The notes under the pieces were generated by a model. The model worked only from the letters and a program-made list of their open reading frames with translations, was not told the DNA's origin and searched no databases. From Paramyrothecium sp. XJ0827 (lineage: Eukaryota > Ascomycota > Sordariomycetes > Hypocreales > Stachybotryaceae): a stretch of 64,000 bases of DNA. The DNA is taken from contig JAJFPB010000009.1 of assembly GCA_020881915.1 (NCBI GenBank), forward strand, positions 1,860,001-1,924,000, given 5' to 3'. This document shows positions 46,236 through 58,781 of this stretch, piece by piece; position 1 is the stretch's first letter, and each line of letters starts with the position of its first letter. The position numbers were made by a program, and so were the translations under genes.

Positions 46236-49200
46236 CTATGCCCAGACACTTTTGAACTTTTCATCGAACTCTCCACGCAAAAGCTTGAGAGCTTTGTAAA
46301 CACTAACAAGACTTCCGTCCTTCGTAGTGTCGGCGCTGTCTGCACTGTTGACATCTTCAGCTTGCATATCGGAATCATAACCCTCCTCAATTGCATCTCC
46401 AGCATCTTGGATGTCGACCATAGAAGCATCGTACATCTCAGTGCCAGGATCAAGGAAGCTCTCGAGGCTCGCCACGATTGTCGCAAGGGTCAAGGAGAAG
46501 TCTTTCAGGCTAAACCACACATCGCCCCGTTTTATGCCGTTGTCGCGCACCAGGGCTTGCAAGTCTCCGTGCTTGAAAAAGTCCAGGATGTATGCATTGA
46601 ACGGCACTTGATCAGTCTCATCGGGGTAGATGGGTATGTAAGGGATGGCGGATTCGTCAAGGAAGACACCAGCACGGACGGAGGACACCAAGTCGTGGAT
46701 GCTTTTGAACGAATCGGTGTGCCCTGACAAGGCAGCGAATGGAGAGCGAATGATGGGTGCAGGAAGACCCTGCAGTCCGGAGTGACCAAGGTCAACGGGG
46801 TCCAACGGTTCTACACGCCTTTTGGTAAAGGGCAAGACATCGTCTGCCACCTCACGCAAATGCTGCTGGACATAGGTATGAACATACGAGGCGAAAATGT
46901 CCAACGTCTCCTTGTTGTGTGCGCGCAGAATGTCGGCCGCCCTCTGGGGCAGCGCGGGCAAAAGGACAATGGACGGCGATCTGTGCACCACTGTTTCCAA
47001 CCATTTCTGATCGGCGTATCGCCGGCAGGGGTACCGACAGAAGAGATGGCAAAGGACGAGCAGCACGTCGAGGAGAATGTCGCCTTGTCTGAGCTCATTG
47101 TCGATATCGGCGCACATCTCATGGAAGTAACCCTCCTTGAGCAGCGAGTGGAAGGCAAAGACGGCATTCTCTGTGAAGTACAGATGGCCTACAAGACCAG
47201 CAAAATTGAGCGGCACGCCGTTGGCTGAAAGCAAATTTTGTCGTCTGAGGTACTCGATAGAGAATCGCAGGTGATGGGCGATGCTCATGCGAGCCCCGGG
47301 CCCTCCCAGGTAAAGACGAGTCTGGGTGAAAAGAGACTCCACCACCCGGACAGCGTAGTCCGAGTCGTCCGTTCCATAAAGCAGACCGAACAGGCAGAGC
47401 ACAAGCGTAACAGAAATCGGAAATGTTCCGCGCAGGTCCGGAAGTCGGGACGACATGATCTCCATGGCGCGGTGCCGCGGGATGTCGTGGAAGACGACGT
47501 TGCCCAAGAGGTCGAAGCCACGACGGCCGGCGCGGCCCGATGCTTGGCGGTAGTTGAGGGCCGTGAGGAAGACCGAGTCTCCGCTGAAGACAACCGTCTT
47601 GCACGGCATGTTGAGGCCAAGGGCCAGCGTGCCGGTTGCGAAGACGACGGTAATGACCGATCGGCGAAAGAGGAGTTCTACTCTGAGAGAACGTCAGCGC
47701 TGCCGAAAGGGAGGATCCGTCCATTTTTACACTTACACTTGTCTGTACTTGCGGTTCATTCCAGAGTGGTGAACGCCAAGACCTCGTCGTAAACCATCAA
47801 GGAAGGTTTTCTTGACAGCACCCTTCAGTGGGCGCAAGAGCTCGTCCATTTCAGCTCGCGAAATCTTGGTCATGTCACCGAGGCTAAAGTCGGCCAGGGG
47901 TTCATTCGGATCGAAGCTCGCAAAGGCGCCTTGCTCATGACTCGCTTCTTCTCGAACTATATCTGCCTTTGTAATGCCGGACTCTTTTGTTGGCTTTGCT
48001 GGCTTCGCCTGTCTCTTCGACGATTTGGCCTTCCACGCATCGAACTCGTTCATCTTCTTCCTCCAGGCAGGACTTGTCTCGCGGTATTCCTCCTCGGCCG
48101 TCTGAAGCTCACAGAGAACCTCGTCGTGCATCTGCTCGACTGCCTGTCGGTCGAAGTTGAAGATGATGGCGGGCAGTCCGCCGTGGCTGCGAAGGTTGAC
48201 GATCAAGGGCAGCATGCGGACTTGCTTTTTGCTGTTGCCCTGCTCTATCGGAGGCTTGCCACCCAAAGCCTCCTGGCAGAGCGGAAATGGAGACGCCGAG
48301 TCCTGCATCCAGGAGAATAGATGCTGCTTGAGACTTGTTTCCCATTTGACGACGTCTGACTTCTTGAAGGGGAACGGCAATGCGCGAGCGGGGGCAGCGT
48401 TTGGATCAAGCGGGAAGTTGTCGGACTTGAGGTCATCCATGACCCGCCACAACTGGAGACAATCGCGCGGCTCTAGACTCAAATCATCGAGGGTACTTCT
48501 GTCCCTGCGGATGTGGTCAGTACTTATGTATCAGGCTGTGTTAGACGTAAAGATCAGAGAACTCACCGGCTCAAAATGCTGCCAATCGGATGGACGAACG
48601 TGAACTTGGAGCTGCTTCCGTCAGCGTCGAGACCCGGGAGCGGCAGCCGCTCGCCCGTCTTGAACCCGTCAAACTTGAAATCCCTGCCGGGGATGTAGAT
48701 GAACTTCCGCAGGTCGGAGTATCGAGTGGCGTGTGTGACCATGACGAGCCTGAACCCCTTCACCTTCTGCGTGCCAGCGAGCCAATCGCGAAGTTCCAAG
48801 GGATTGCCGACGGTTGCCGACAAAGCAATGACGGGACAAGGCGCCATCAAAAGCAGCTGCTCCCAGATGATGCCATCCTCTGCCTGGCCGATGCAATGGA
48901 CCTCATCAAAGATGATGTGTTTGACGCGGCGAGACCAAGAGCTTGCCTTTTGCGCGTTCGAGGGAGCCAGCAGCATGATCTGCAGAATATGGGGCACCGT
49001 GACCAGGATCTGACATCCTGTTGGGTTGTTGACTCGGTAGTCCCGCGTGTGTATGGCCCACACAGACCTCCCATCGTGGCGGTAGGACTTGGAGAAGCGA
49101 GCCTGGATCTCTGCGGCGATCTGGTTGACGAGCGCTTTGGTCGGAGCGACGTACACCAGGACATCGTCGTCGTTGGTCTGCATCACCTTCTTCATAGCGT

Positions 49201-51520
49201 AGAAGGAGATGAAAGTCTTGCCGGCGGATGTCGGCGTGATGACGAGAAGACTGTGATTCTTATCGATGGCATCCAGCACCTCTCGCTGCCAGGCATCTGG
49301 CGTGAAAGAGACACGAGGGTCGGGGGTTGGATCAAAGCTGCGCTTGAGATATGGTCCGCAATGCTCCAACTGGAACTCTGTTTCGTCAAAAGAAAGGGCC
49401 GTGCCCGACTTGCCAATAGAGACGTCGAATGGGAGCTGTCGAGAGTTGATTGTTGGATTAGGCAGGGCGAGAGACAACTTGAGAGACGTTGCGAGCTTCT
49501 CTGCATACTTGCGAGTTTCTTTACTCATGGGCCAGTTGGGTAAGTCTTGGAGATGCGACCACGCCAAACCAAGGACAGCCATCCTGTCCGTGTCGGGTAA
49601 TCCCTTGGAAGACTTCAGAATGAGGGCGAGGGTGACGGAGGTGTAGAGTAAAACTTCTGCGCCCACGACTTCCATGTCTGCACTGGTGAGGCCGGACAAG
49701 TACTTTGTGATCTTCAAGTAGCGTGCGACGAGCGACGTCTCCGCCTGGAACTCTTGACAGCGTTCACTCCAGAACTTGACGACGGTGAATGCCTTTCCCT
49801 CTGACTTCTTGACTTGGATGGCCTTTGCTGCATCCAAGGCAGCTTGCTTCCCAGTGAGTTTGCCTTTCGTCTTGGCGGGCTTGTCTTGCTTCCGGGTCTG
49901 ACCGACCGGTTTTGAAGTCAAAGGCGCCGAGGACTGGACGACAATGGTTTCTGGTTCAATGTTCTTCCCCAAGGCATTAGTCAGGCTTGCCGAGTATGCG
50001 ATGGTGTCAGCCATATATTGTTGATTCCGCTTCCTTGCCCAGAAGCTGAGAGGTTGTTTTGGCCGTTTGGGGACTGCAAGCTGCTTGGCGTTGTGCCAGT
50101 GAGCGAGATCGACGAAGATCTTCGAAGTGGCCTCAGGCTCGGGTTGCGAGCCCACCACAAGCCGCACCTCTTGCAAGAATCTGTCGATAACTGGGTGGCT
50201 GAATGGAAGAACTGTGAATGTGGCAGCAGATGGACTCGGATTTCCATTTGCGCTGGGCGCCGCAAGACAGGCCAGGCCCTTGGCAGGACTACTACGTAGA
50301 ATCCTCAGCGCATCGAGTCTAACGACTTGCTCCAGGACGACGTAATAGGGCCGAGCGTCAACAGCCGCTCCCATGGCAGCGGCGTGGTCGAAAGCATGGC
50401 GGTAGAGCCGACCATCAACGAGGTCAAAAAGTTCCGCACCCACTTTTTCTTCACCGTGAACGCGAAAATGTTGAATCACCTCACAGGCGATGTAGGCAAA
50501 TTTCTTGAGGAAATCGTGGCAAGGGTGGTCCTCGGGCTCTGTGAGGGTTGCAAAGGATCTCTCAGTCAACCTCAGACGCTTGAGCAGCGCAAGATGGACG
50601 AGAAACGCAGAAACCTGAGCGTGCGTCTCGTGGTCCGGGTGTGCAGAGAAGATGGTGGCACATGCGATGAGGCCTATTTTCTCTCCCGTGCTCATCTGAA
50701 GCCCGGTTCTTCGTTGGTAAAAGATGAGCTGTTGCATCGCTTGCCTCCACTTCAACTGTAGCATGACCTCGTGTGGCGCGCCCGCCAGTGGTTTCGGCTT
50801 CGAATGCGATGATTGCTGCGGCGCCGTTGTCACATCGATGTAGACCTACGTCTTGTCAGTCGTTTGATCCAACATCCAGTCGGTGGCCCGAGACAAGGCA
50901 TACCTTGGAGCTGCGGAACTCGACGTTGTCAATGAAGCCAAGGGACAGCCCGGTCTGCGCAAAGAGGTTCCTCGTCGCTGCACGAAGAGGGGCCGCGGCT
51001 CCATGTTCTGCCTCGGCAGAGAAGCATACGATAAAATGAAGAGCATGATGGGCGAGGTATTCTCGAAAGTCTTGACTGGAAACGGAGTGAAACTCAAAGC
51101 TCATGTTGGGTCGAGGAGGTGTCGTGCCGGCAGCGTCGTGACGCAAGTGCTCGATGAGGACAGTTCGGGTCAGTCGATGCTTGAATGAGTGTTGGATAGG
51201 ACCCTCAGGCCCGGCCAGATGCTCAGAGTCTTTGAACCAAAGGACGTGGAAGTGGCATCCATGCTGCTGCAGGTTGTCGAGGAATTGCTCAACAGCGTGG
51301 ACCGCATGAAGAAGCTGGAAGCCTCCTGGCATCCGTCAGTAACAGCCAAGAGCAAGATCTCATCGAGCAGCAGATCACCTTCATAGTCCACTTTTGCACG
51401 CTGGATGCAGTGCGCAATCACCGCCTCGCCGTGTACGCCAAAGAGTTCCTTGCCGGCGAAGTCTCCGACGATGTCAACCCGCCTGGAGGAGGGGTTTCGA
51501 CGCCGAGTAGAAGAAGTCAT
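46236..51520 (-). CDS. DDX60-like Ski2-type DExH-box RNA helicase
   Basis: Five exons, 51379-51520, 50904-51325, 48567-50845, 47737-48504 and 46236-47682, with introns of 53-62 bp, give 1685 residues. The N-terminal segment, spliced as FAGKELFGVHGEAVIAH and then GGFQLLHAVHAVEQFL, matches the PIN-like opening of vertebrate DDX60. The helicase core follows: motif I TPTSAGKT (about residue 728), Ia VAPTKALVNQI, II DEVH (about 833), III LSAT, IV-V region TGTLALGLNMP, and VI QASGRAGRRG (about 1245). The C-terminus is helical. DDX60 is an RNA helicase linked to antiviral RNA sensing and, more recently, translation quality control in mammals; fungal members are uncharacterised. Alternatives are a Ski2-related exosome cofactor. 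The ATG at 51520 is preferred because it opens straight into the conserved VGDFAGKELF. Confidence 0.93.
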
Positions 51521-52136
51521 GTTCGAAATCGGCTGCTTTTCGTCTGAGACTGAAGAATCAAGTTTTCTTCCATGCAAACGGAGGAAAGATATTGGAGTGT
51601 GCGCAGGTGAGCGGAGCGGAGCTGGCAGAGGCGGCGGTCGGCCTCCCGCAGCTGCCAAGCCACGGGCTGTGTGGCTCAACCAAACAAACAAAAAGGCACA
51701 CGTATTTATGCAGCATTTTCCGTCTTTGTTTGTTGTTTTGTCGGCCGAATTCCGAAGGGTCCTCGTGACTGTTGCGAGTCACGTTTGGAGGCAGCGAGCA
51801 CGTCTGCCAGGCCATGGTTCAAGCTGAGGGTGGAGAGAACTCCCATGCACCCCCATCCTTAACCTTTCTGGGAAAACATTATAGGAACCGGGCAGCGGCA
51901 GAAAATGTTAGGAGAGTCACAAGTACGAATCAGTTTTTATATCGCATCTTGTGTTTACTGTCTCATTACTCGTGTGTTCGGCTTTCATGATGGGCAGACA
52001 TCCGGGATAACTTTTGGTCATGGTACCGCTCACAGCAAGAAATTGCTGCACAACATTCTCCTCCAGTGAGCCCCGTCAAAGGTAGCAGTACTTTTCTCTT
52101 CGGAAAGATTGTACAGACTTGAACACAACCAATTTG
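51521..52136. other. Intergenic, helicase promoter
   Basis: 616 bp between the helicase start and the stop of the ankyrin gene, both on the minus strand. No gene seen. Confidence 0.5.
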
Positions 52137-55100
52137 TTAGCGAATCAATTCCTCGAAAGCTCGATCCGAAGCTGCTTGGAGCTGCTCGACATATTCGGCG
52201 CAACCTGAATGCCCTCTCTCCTTAGCGAACTCGATTGCCCGTTGCACCTCGGCAGCCTCAAATCCCAGGCCGTCCGTTGCGTTCCACAGGATCTTTATTA
52301 CATCCAAGCACCCATTTTCTGCAGCAGCCTCAAGCGCAGACCGACCGTGGACAAGTGACTTGGGACCATGAACGTCGGCCCCTTGCGAGAGCAACAGACG
52401 GACAATCCTAATGCTGCCGGAGCCCGAGGCAAGTGCCAACGCAGTTCCTCCCCCCCCGACGGCTGGCGGGGCATTTACATCTGCTCCCCTGTCCAGTAGC
52501 ATCTTGACGATGCTGAAGCTTCCGACTTCACATGCTTTCTGTAGGGGCGTCCGTGACAGCCTTTGCCGGGCAGGTTTATTAATGCTGGCGCCACTGTCCA
52601 GCATCAACAGCACCAACTCCCTGTTTGTTGTTTCGATTGCTTCCAGCAAAGGAGTACATCGAGTTTTGATAAAACCCGGCTGGACTTCCGATTCGATAAT
52701 GTCTACTGGAGCTCCACCAGCGATAAGCAGTCGAACCAGGGCGATGTCCTTTCCTTTACTATGCCTAATGGCAAAAGTCAATGGCGTAACATTGTGTTTG
52801 GAATGAAGTGCAAGGACATCCATTTTTGCATCGAGGAGGTCTGTCAGCACATCTTTGTCTTCAAGCTCGATTGCCATAGTCAACAGCCTGGCACCAAAAT
52901 CTTTCCGTCCATGCGGATATTTGGTCTTAAATGCCAGTAAAAGCAATTTAATACTGTCTCTTGGCCCCGGAATGGCTGCTTCCCAGGCCTGATAATTAGC
53001 TGGGTCAACGCCGTTGGAGAAGAGATGCTGCATCATTCTCTCATCTCCCATTTTGACTGCCTCCGCAAGTGGCGACAAAACATAGACTTTGGGCACCTGG
53101 GCTCTGAATCTGTACACCTTGACTTTGCAGCCAGCAGTGGTAAGATCTGTGCCACAGCAGCGAAGAACCATGTCGACTAAGTTTGTATTCCTTGATCTTA
53201 CCGCTGAGCATAAGGCCGCCGCTTCCCATTCCAACGGTGCTCCAGTCGTGGCAATCAAGTATTCCATGACAGAGCCGTTGCCCCATTCCATTACGAGGTC
53301 CATAACTTCTGAAAGATCTCTGCTATCAGGATTATCACCAAGGCCTGATTCTAGTATTAATTCCAATGCATTGCGGTTGCGTCGTCGCAAAGCCTCCAAT
53401 AGAGGCCGCGAAAGGAAGAATTTGGTCCCGTTGGCCAGTAATACGGAAGTAGTTGCCATTCGGTTCTCGCGTATCGCCATGGCAAGTGCATAAGTCATCT
53501 CTTTTTCTGATATTGACGGCCATTCTACCCATCTCCTTGTTAATTGAAAGTCTTGGGCTTCATGCAGGAGTCGTTCCAGGATGTTAATATCACCTATCTC
53601 AACACAAGCTTTCATTGCAGCGCAGAAATGATCAGGCGTGACCACAGAAGCCCAAGCCCCTAAATTCTCGACAAGGAGAACCAAGCCAGGATCTTTAGAT
53701 CGGATAGCCTCCGCTAGAGGGGTGGTCTTAACTGATTCAATATCGATGGAGGTTGCATCTCCTTCCACTCCAGCTCCATGTTTGATGAATAAGTCGATTA
53801 TTTCCCTGCTGCCCCCACGAATCGCCGCAGAAAGAGCCCCGTCACCAGGAGAGATGTGCTTGAGAAGTAATTGGCAAAGATCTAGATTTGCCCGATATGA
53901 AGCTTGTTCTAAAGCCTTTTGAAATAGGTCTTCGTTATCGCAGATAGAGCCGCGAAGCGCAGTCGACTTTGAGTAACAGAAACACTGCTCTTGTTCGCAA
54001 AGAAAGATGAAATTTTTCATCAACTCTAACGACACGGCGTTATCTAACTCATGAAACAGGTCAGGCAGGTTGATCAGCCACTCATGATGTGCGTCTGGTC
54101 TCATATGACGGATGAGTTCTGTTTGCAAAATCGGGTCCGTTATTCGCGAAGATAGGACACTGACTAAATCAGGTGGTACTTCAGCACCAGCTTTCAATAA
54201 TGTCTGGACGATGTCCGGATTCGGGTGCGGGTGGTATTTCATGCCCAACAATAGAGCGGACATGACGGGGTTGACTTTCAATTCTGCGCCGCCTTCACCA
54301 GAAATGTTGCCACTCGACCTGATGCTGATCAGCATTTCCACGATCTCTAAGTCTTGCAGCCAGACCGCAAGTTTTAACGGGGTATATTGCATGCCCCGAA
54401 AATCGCATCTGATGTTTTCCAGGTTCACCGTGTGGCCCTTGCTCTCCAGTGTTTGGAAAATAAGTTGGATAGCCTGTGGGTCACAGGCCTCAATGGCAGC
54501 GCGAAACAAACTCTCTCCAAAGAACTTCGCCATAGCCGGAGGCGACGTTTGCAAGTAGCGGAAAAGTGTTTGGCTCATTTGCGCGTCCCTCCTAATAGTT
54601 TTGAATACCGAACCAACTGGGACATCACGGAAACCAAGAAAATTGTTTGTGATTGAATACACCATTGTTAGAGGTAACATTTGTTCAAATGTATTGCACC
54701 ATGTCCCAGTAGAAAATGGTTCATTTGAAACCTCTTGTTCGGAGGTCTCTGGGAGGAGAGACCAGAGACGCTCAAGTACTTGATCGACGGTAGGCATTGA
54801 AGGTCCATCATGCCATGGGTCTTCTTGGCGACTGTTCCTGGCATCCTCGAGAATTGATCTCACAAAATGTCGAGAGGTTGGAGGTGCTTCTATCATCGTA
54901 CCAAATACTAGCGTAGGTGCTGCTCTGGCAAAGCCAAGTCCCAATATGGAGGCATAAAAATCCTGCTCTCGTGGGTGCTGGTGCGAAAGTTCGTAGAAAA
55001 AATTATAGAACGGAGACTTCTGCATCAGAAGGTGAATCAGGGCAGTCACTGAGCTGTTACGCGGGGAAGAATCGTCCCATGTGCCATCTGTCGAGTTCAA

Positions 55101-55896
55101 GAAGCTACAGCCAGTGCTGACGAGCAAGGTGCTGTGGTCGAGTTGTGGAGAAAGAGTCCTACGCAACAGAGCCGAGTGGGGCTCCGATACGGCATCTTGG
55201 AGGCGAAACAGTTCTCCTGCGGTTGGACTGAAGACATCCATACTTAGATTAAATTCACGTTCGTGAACGCTGAAGCCTGCGCTTCTCTCATTTATCGAAG
55301 TGTCAGACAGGTTGAGGTTTAAAGGAGCTCCAGAATCAAAATTCGGTGAGAGCGCCGACCATCCGCCATTTTCGTTTTGTGTCTGTATGCAAATGTGTCC
55401 ATATTCAGGTCTTGATAGCCCTGCTGGATGTTAGCTGCTTAATAATTCAAAGGCCGCTGGAGTCTACAAACAGGCTGATGAAGGGACGCGGGATCCTTGC
55501 CTGCTGTGTTTGGTGTGTCTTCGAGCCCGTATGATCTTGCGCTCGTCGATAGGGCGACCTGATACAAGCACGCGAGCCGCAATGTTCTTGTCCCGCAAAT
55601 GGTCAAGCTGACTCAGAACAAGTTTCCATTCCGGCGTCTTCAGGTTCTTGAAGAACCCCCAACGGTGGAACGCCTCCAGGTATTTACCTCGCCTACCAAG
55701 TAGTAGTTAGTAAGATGCTACAAGAATGGTAATGCTCGACCTACGTGGCCGTAAAGTTGTGCTCATCTCTCATGACTTCCATCACATTGCGCTCACCATC
55801 TTTGCTTTCCAGCGGCAGCCCCTCGTCGTGGTAGAGCTTCTTGATGGTTGTTTTAAGGCGTTCCCAATCCTGCCTGGAGATCCTTGAAGATGACAT
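52137..55896 (-). CDS. Clr5-domain protein with long ankyrin-repeat array
   Basis: Three exons, 55745-55896, 55472-55692 and 52137-55420, with introns of 52 and 51 bp, give 1218 residues. The large ORF begins with a Met at 55241, but the true start lies upstream: spliced exons 1 and 2 make a Clr5 domain, with ISRQDWERLKTTIKKLYHDEG, then HNFTATRGKYLEAFHRWGFFKNLK. This domain is named after the fission yeast silencing factor Clr5 and is often the N-terminus of fungal ankyrin proteins. The middle (about residues 280-700) has degenerate helical repeats; from about 880 to 1190 there are good ankyrin repeats (TPLLEAIETTNRELVLLMLDSGA, TPLQKACEVGSFSIVKMLLD, ALALASGSGSIRIVRLLLSQGA). The role is likely protein binding, perhaps at chromatin. 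It is not a NACHT receptor: no P-loop is seen. Confidence 0.9.
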
Positions 55897-57369
55897 GGCT
55901 GGGCCTTGTTGACAGGATTATGACTGACAAAGTCAAAAAGCAGAGTGCCGAAGCTGTGCAGCTCTCTGAGAAAGATTCAGACACAGAGTCGACGGGTTTG
56001 CGGATTTAGGGACAAGCTGATGATAAAAGTTTCTAGGGAGCGAAGAAATGATTATATGTAGTTTTTTGCCCAACATGCAATTCGACTTTTGGCTGCCGTC
56101 AACATCGCCACGAAGCCAGGTAAACCAGACTTTTGTCACAGCGACAAGCTGAGAAGGGGTGACTCGTCAGCCACTCTCCGACTTTTGTCATTTGGGCGGG
56201 GAAGCTTCACCGAAAGTGCAGTTTTTTGCAACTTTTGTCACATTGGTGAAAATTTTGTCCAGCCAACCACGCGAGGTTCAAGAAGAAGGCGGCCAATCAC
56301 GAGGTCACACCCGCCAGCCAATGTAATACCTTGATAGCAGTCTTCACTGCTCCTCCTGCGAAGATACTGCATAAGTTTGTCGGGATTTCCGACATTCGAT
56401 TTGTCATTCAGCTGGAGATTAAATCGATGCTTCAACTGGCATTACTGCCCGTGACCGAAATGTAGGTGTCCAACCATCAATGACCGAAGGCACAGGTAAG
56501 ATCAGGCAAGATTTCACAAGCGTTTTGCGGAGCGAGTCACCAACAGCATTGTAACTAGTCACTAGGACTGCATGGAAATACCTGGCTGGACTCGGAAACG
56601 CTCAGAGGTTTGGCCGGCGAGTGACAAGCGAATGCGGTTCTATACAGAGCCCGATACACTGTGGAGCTTCTTAGGCTAAATTCCTATCGATACTGTCTAC
56701 GAAAAATACCAAGGCAATTACTCATCGTACTACAAGAGAGTGATACAAGGTCATGTAGGAATCAAAGACTGCGCTGCGACCCAGCACCATTCCAGCACCA
56801 TTTGTGTTGGGACCGCAGGCTGAAGAGAGTGGCAGCTGTAAAGTATATGTTGTAGCCCTGCCGATTAAGTAAAGTGTTTGCAGAAAAGACTGAACTGAGG
56901 CACCCACAAGGACCGAGATTACTTTGCGTCCATGGTTCTCAGATGGTGATGTCTTGTGTGGGCACCCACCAAAAGGGAAGCAGTCCCAGCCGCGGACTCT
57001 ACTCAAGCCGCGTTATGGGCGTCCGAACAAGTCTCGCTTGTCACACCACGCGTTACAGTACAAGAAGGGCGAGAAAAAGGGAGAGTGACGTTATCTGCCG
57101 GCGGCTAGGAGTTGGATGCGTGGTCAAAGCACAGCGCATGCCAATGATTCGTGTGACCTGAGAATTGATTGTAACCAAACCACATGACCACAGCCCATGC
57201 GTCAGTGGACAAACGTGGCTTGTTAAGGGGCATCTTTCGTCACCTATGACCCCGTGCTTTAGAAAGATAAGCCACTTCAGCCGGAACCAAGGGAGACCAG
57301 AAGAAAGAAAGAAAAGGGGACAAAGAAATCTTGCGCCATGTGCAAAAGGGGGGAACCCTGCTAACTCTC

Positions 57370-57624
57370 CTAATCGCCGATTGGTTCGCACATTGGCAAC
57401 TCCTCGGCCGCGTGAAATTGAGGGATGTGAACTGTGTTGTACTGTGACGGAACTACTGTACAATTCTGGATGTCCTGTGAATCTTTTTTGTTGAAAGAAG
57501 ATGGAATTGTTCGTTTGTCCACGAAGGAGCTGACCCTGGAGAGTGCTCGATTTCTGGGCCGTCCCCTGCCCTGTCTCTCGGTATTATCCTCATCAGCGGC
57601 CGTGGTGTCTTCAGATTGGGTCAT
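57370..57624 (-). CDS. Possible small protein or exon with an AT-hook-like motif
   Basis: An 84-codon ORF from a true ATG (near 57624) reads MTQSEDTTAADEDNTERQ and then GRGRPRNRALSRVSSF, whose RGRP core resembles an AT-hook, a minor-groove DNA-binding motif. The acidic-then-basic pattern looks protein-like rather than random. There is no clear downstream exon or other domain, so it may be a false ORF, a first exon, or a transposon remnant. Confidence 0.2.
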   Translation of the reverse strand: MTQSEDTTAADEDNTERQGRGRPRNRALSRVSSFVDKRTIPSSFNKKDSQDIQNCTVVPSQYNTVHIPQFHAAEELPMCEPIGD

Positions 57625-58258
57625 ACCCGGATGGCTCTGCTGGTGATTGTTCGATTATCCCATGTAGGCATCGCAAGAAGCCGCCGTGTACTTCCTTTTG
57701 GGGTGCAGGGTTCAGAAGTAACTCAGTGTACCGACGTGGTTAATGCAAACGATGCTTAGGGGGGAGGGCATACGAAAACCATCCGACCTACCTTTGTGCA
57801 CCAAACGGCAAAGATCTCCGTGGGCTAAGCGTGACTTCATCCCTTCAAAGGATTCCAATGCAGTACGGTACGGGTTACTTTGGTACTTTAGGAACGCGCG
57901 GGACGAGGACAGATCACTGCGCCACGACCGTGAGCCAACTCCTACCTGACAAACCACAGACCAGATCGATTTGCATTGAGGCGGGAGAGAGGCCCCAAGC
58001 TCATCGACTAGAGGGGGTCAACAAAGAAGGGGCAATCGTCTACAGCGCCGTTAATGCAGACAAGCACCCGCTACTGTATTCTTCGCCTTGCTTGCACCGT
58101 AAGTTGAGGAACTGTCCCGTTGAATGGATCGCCTTTGGCTCATGAGTGGGTCTGCTCCGCTCAACCCGCTTGCAGACGATCGTGAGCAAAAAGACAAGAA
58201 CCGCATGTGTTCAATTTGTAGTAGCAAGCAGTACATGTAATAACTACTCTATGATTGA

Positions 58259-58382
58259 TCTCTTATTTTCGTATTCTTATACTATTCTATTATCATTCTT
58301 ATATTATTATTTTAGTATTCTTCTACTATTTCTTTTATAATTATTTTCTATCATTATTCTAATACTGTTATATTATTATCCT
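58259..58382. repeat. AT-rich low-complexity block
   Basis: About 120 bp composed almost wholly of T, A and some C in an irregular TATTATTCT pattern, within otherwise roughly balanced DNA. It looks like a degenerate microsatellite or a small AT-rich relic, ahead of the broken protease-like gene. Confidence 0.75.
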
Positions 58383-58781
58383 GATACAAAGATTTTATTT
58401 TCATATCAAACAGCCAGGAACCTCTCTCTGACTTACATGCGATCAGCGAAAAGAACTGAAGAAGTTTTAGGTGGTCGTGGTCTTGTGTTTTCAGGATCCC
58501 CAGCCAGGCTGCATCGAGATGCCTATAAACGCCACAATAGGGCTCGGTGCTTTTCGTCACAACGGAGTTGGTGGAAGCAAGGGAGAGGACAAAGGAGATT
58601 TGGTCTCATCCAGGAAGTAGGAAAGGGAGGTGAATAGGGGAAGCAAGGAGCGCGATTTACCTTAGCTTTTCTACTATGCATCGACGATGACTAACAAACA
58701 CTCTGCTCGCAGGTACAAAATGGCCCCCTTCTGCCCCTCGGCCAGGCAACGAGATCATCCCAAGCATCCAGCCGCAGTCTT

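Larger units (their letters stand above)
55897..58781. other. Gene-poor stretch
   Basis: About 2.9 kb upstream of the Clr5-ankyrin gene. The ORFs are short and overlapping on both strands without domain support, apart from a weak candidate at 57370-57624. The AT-rich block near the 3' end is listed separately. Confidence 0.5.

Noticed and set aside
48590..49543. A 317-codon plus-strand ORF.
   Set aside because: It lies antisense to the helicase core and is a shadow of the strong coding bias of that gene.
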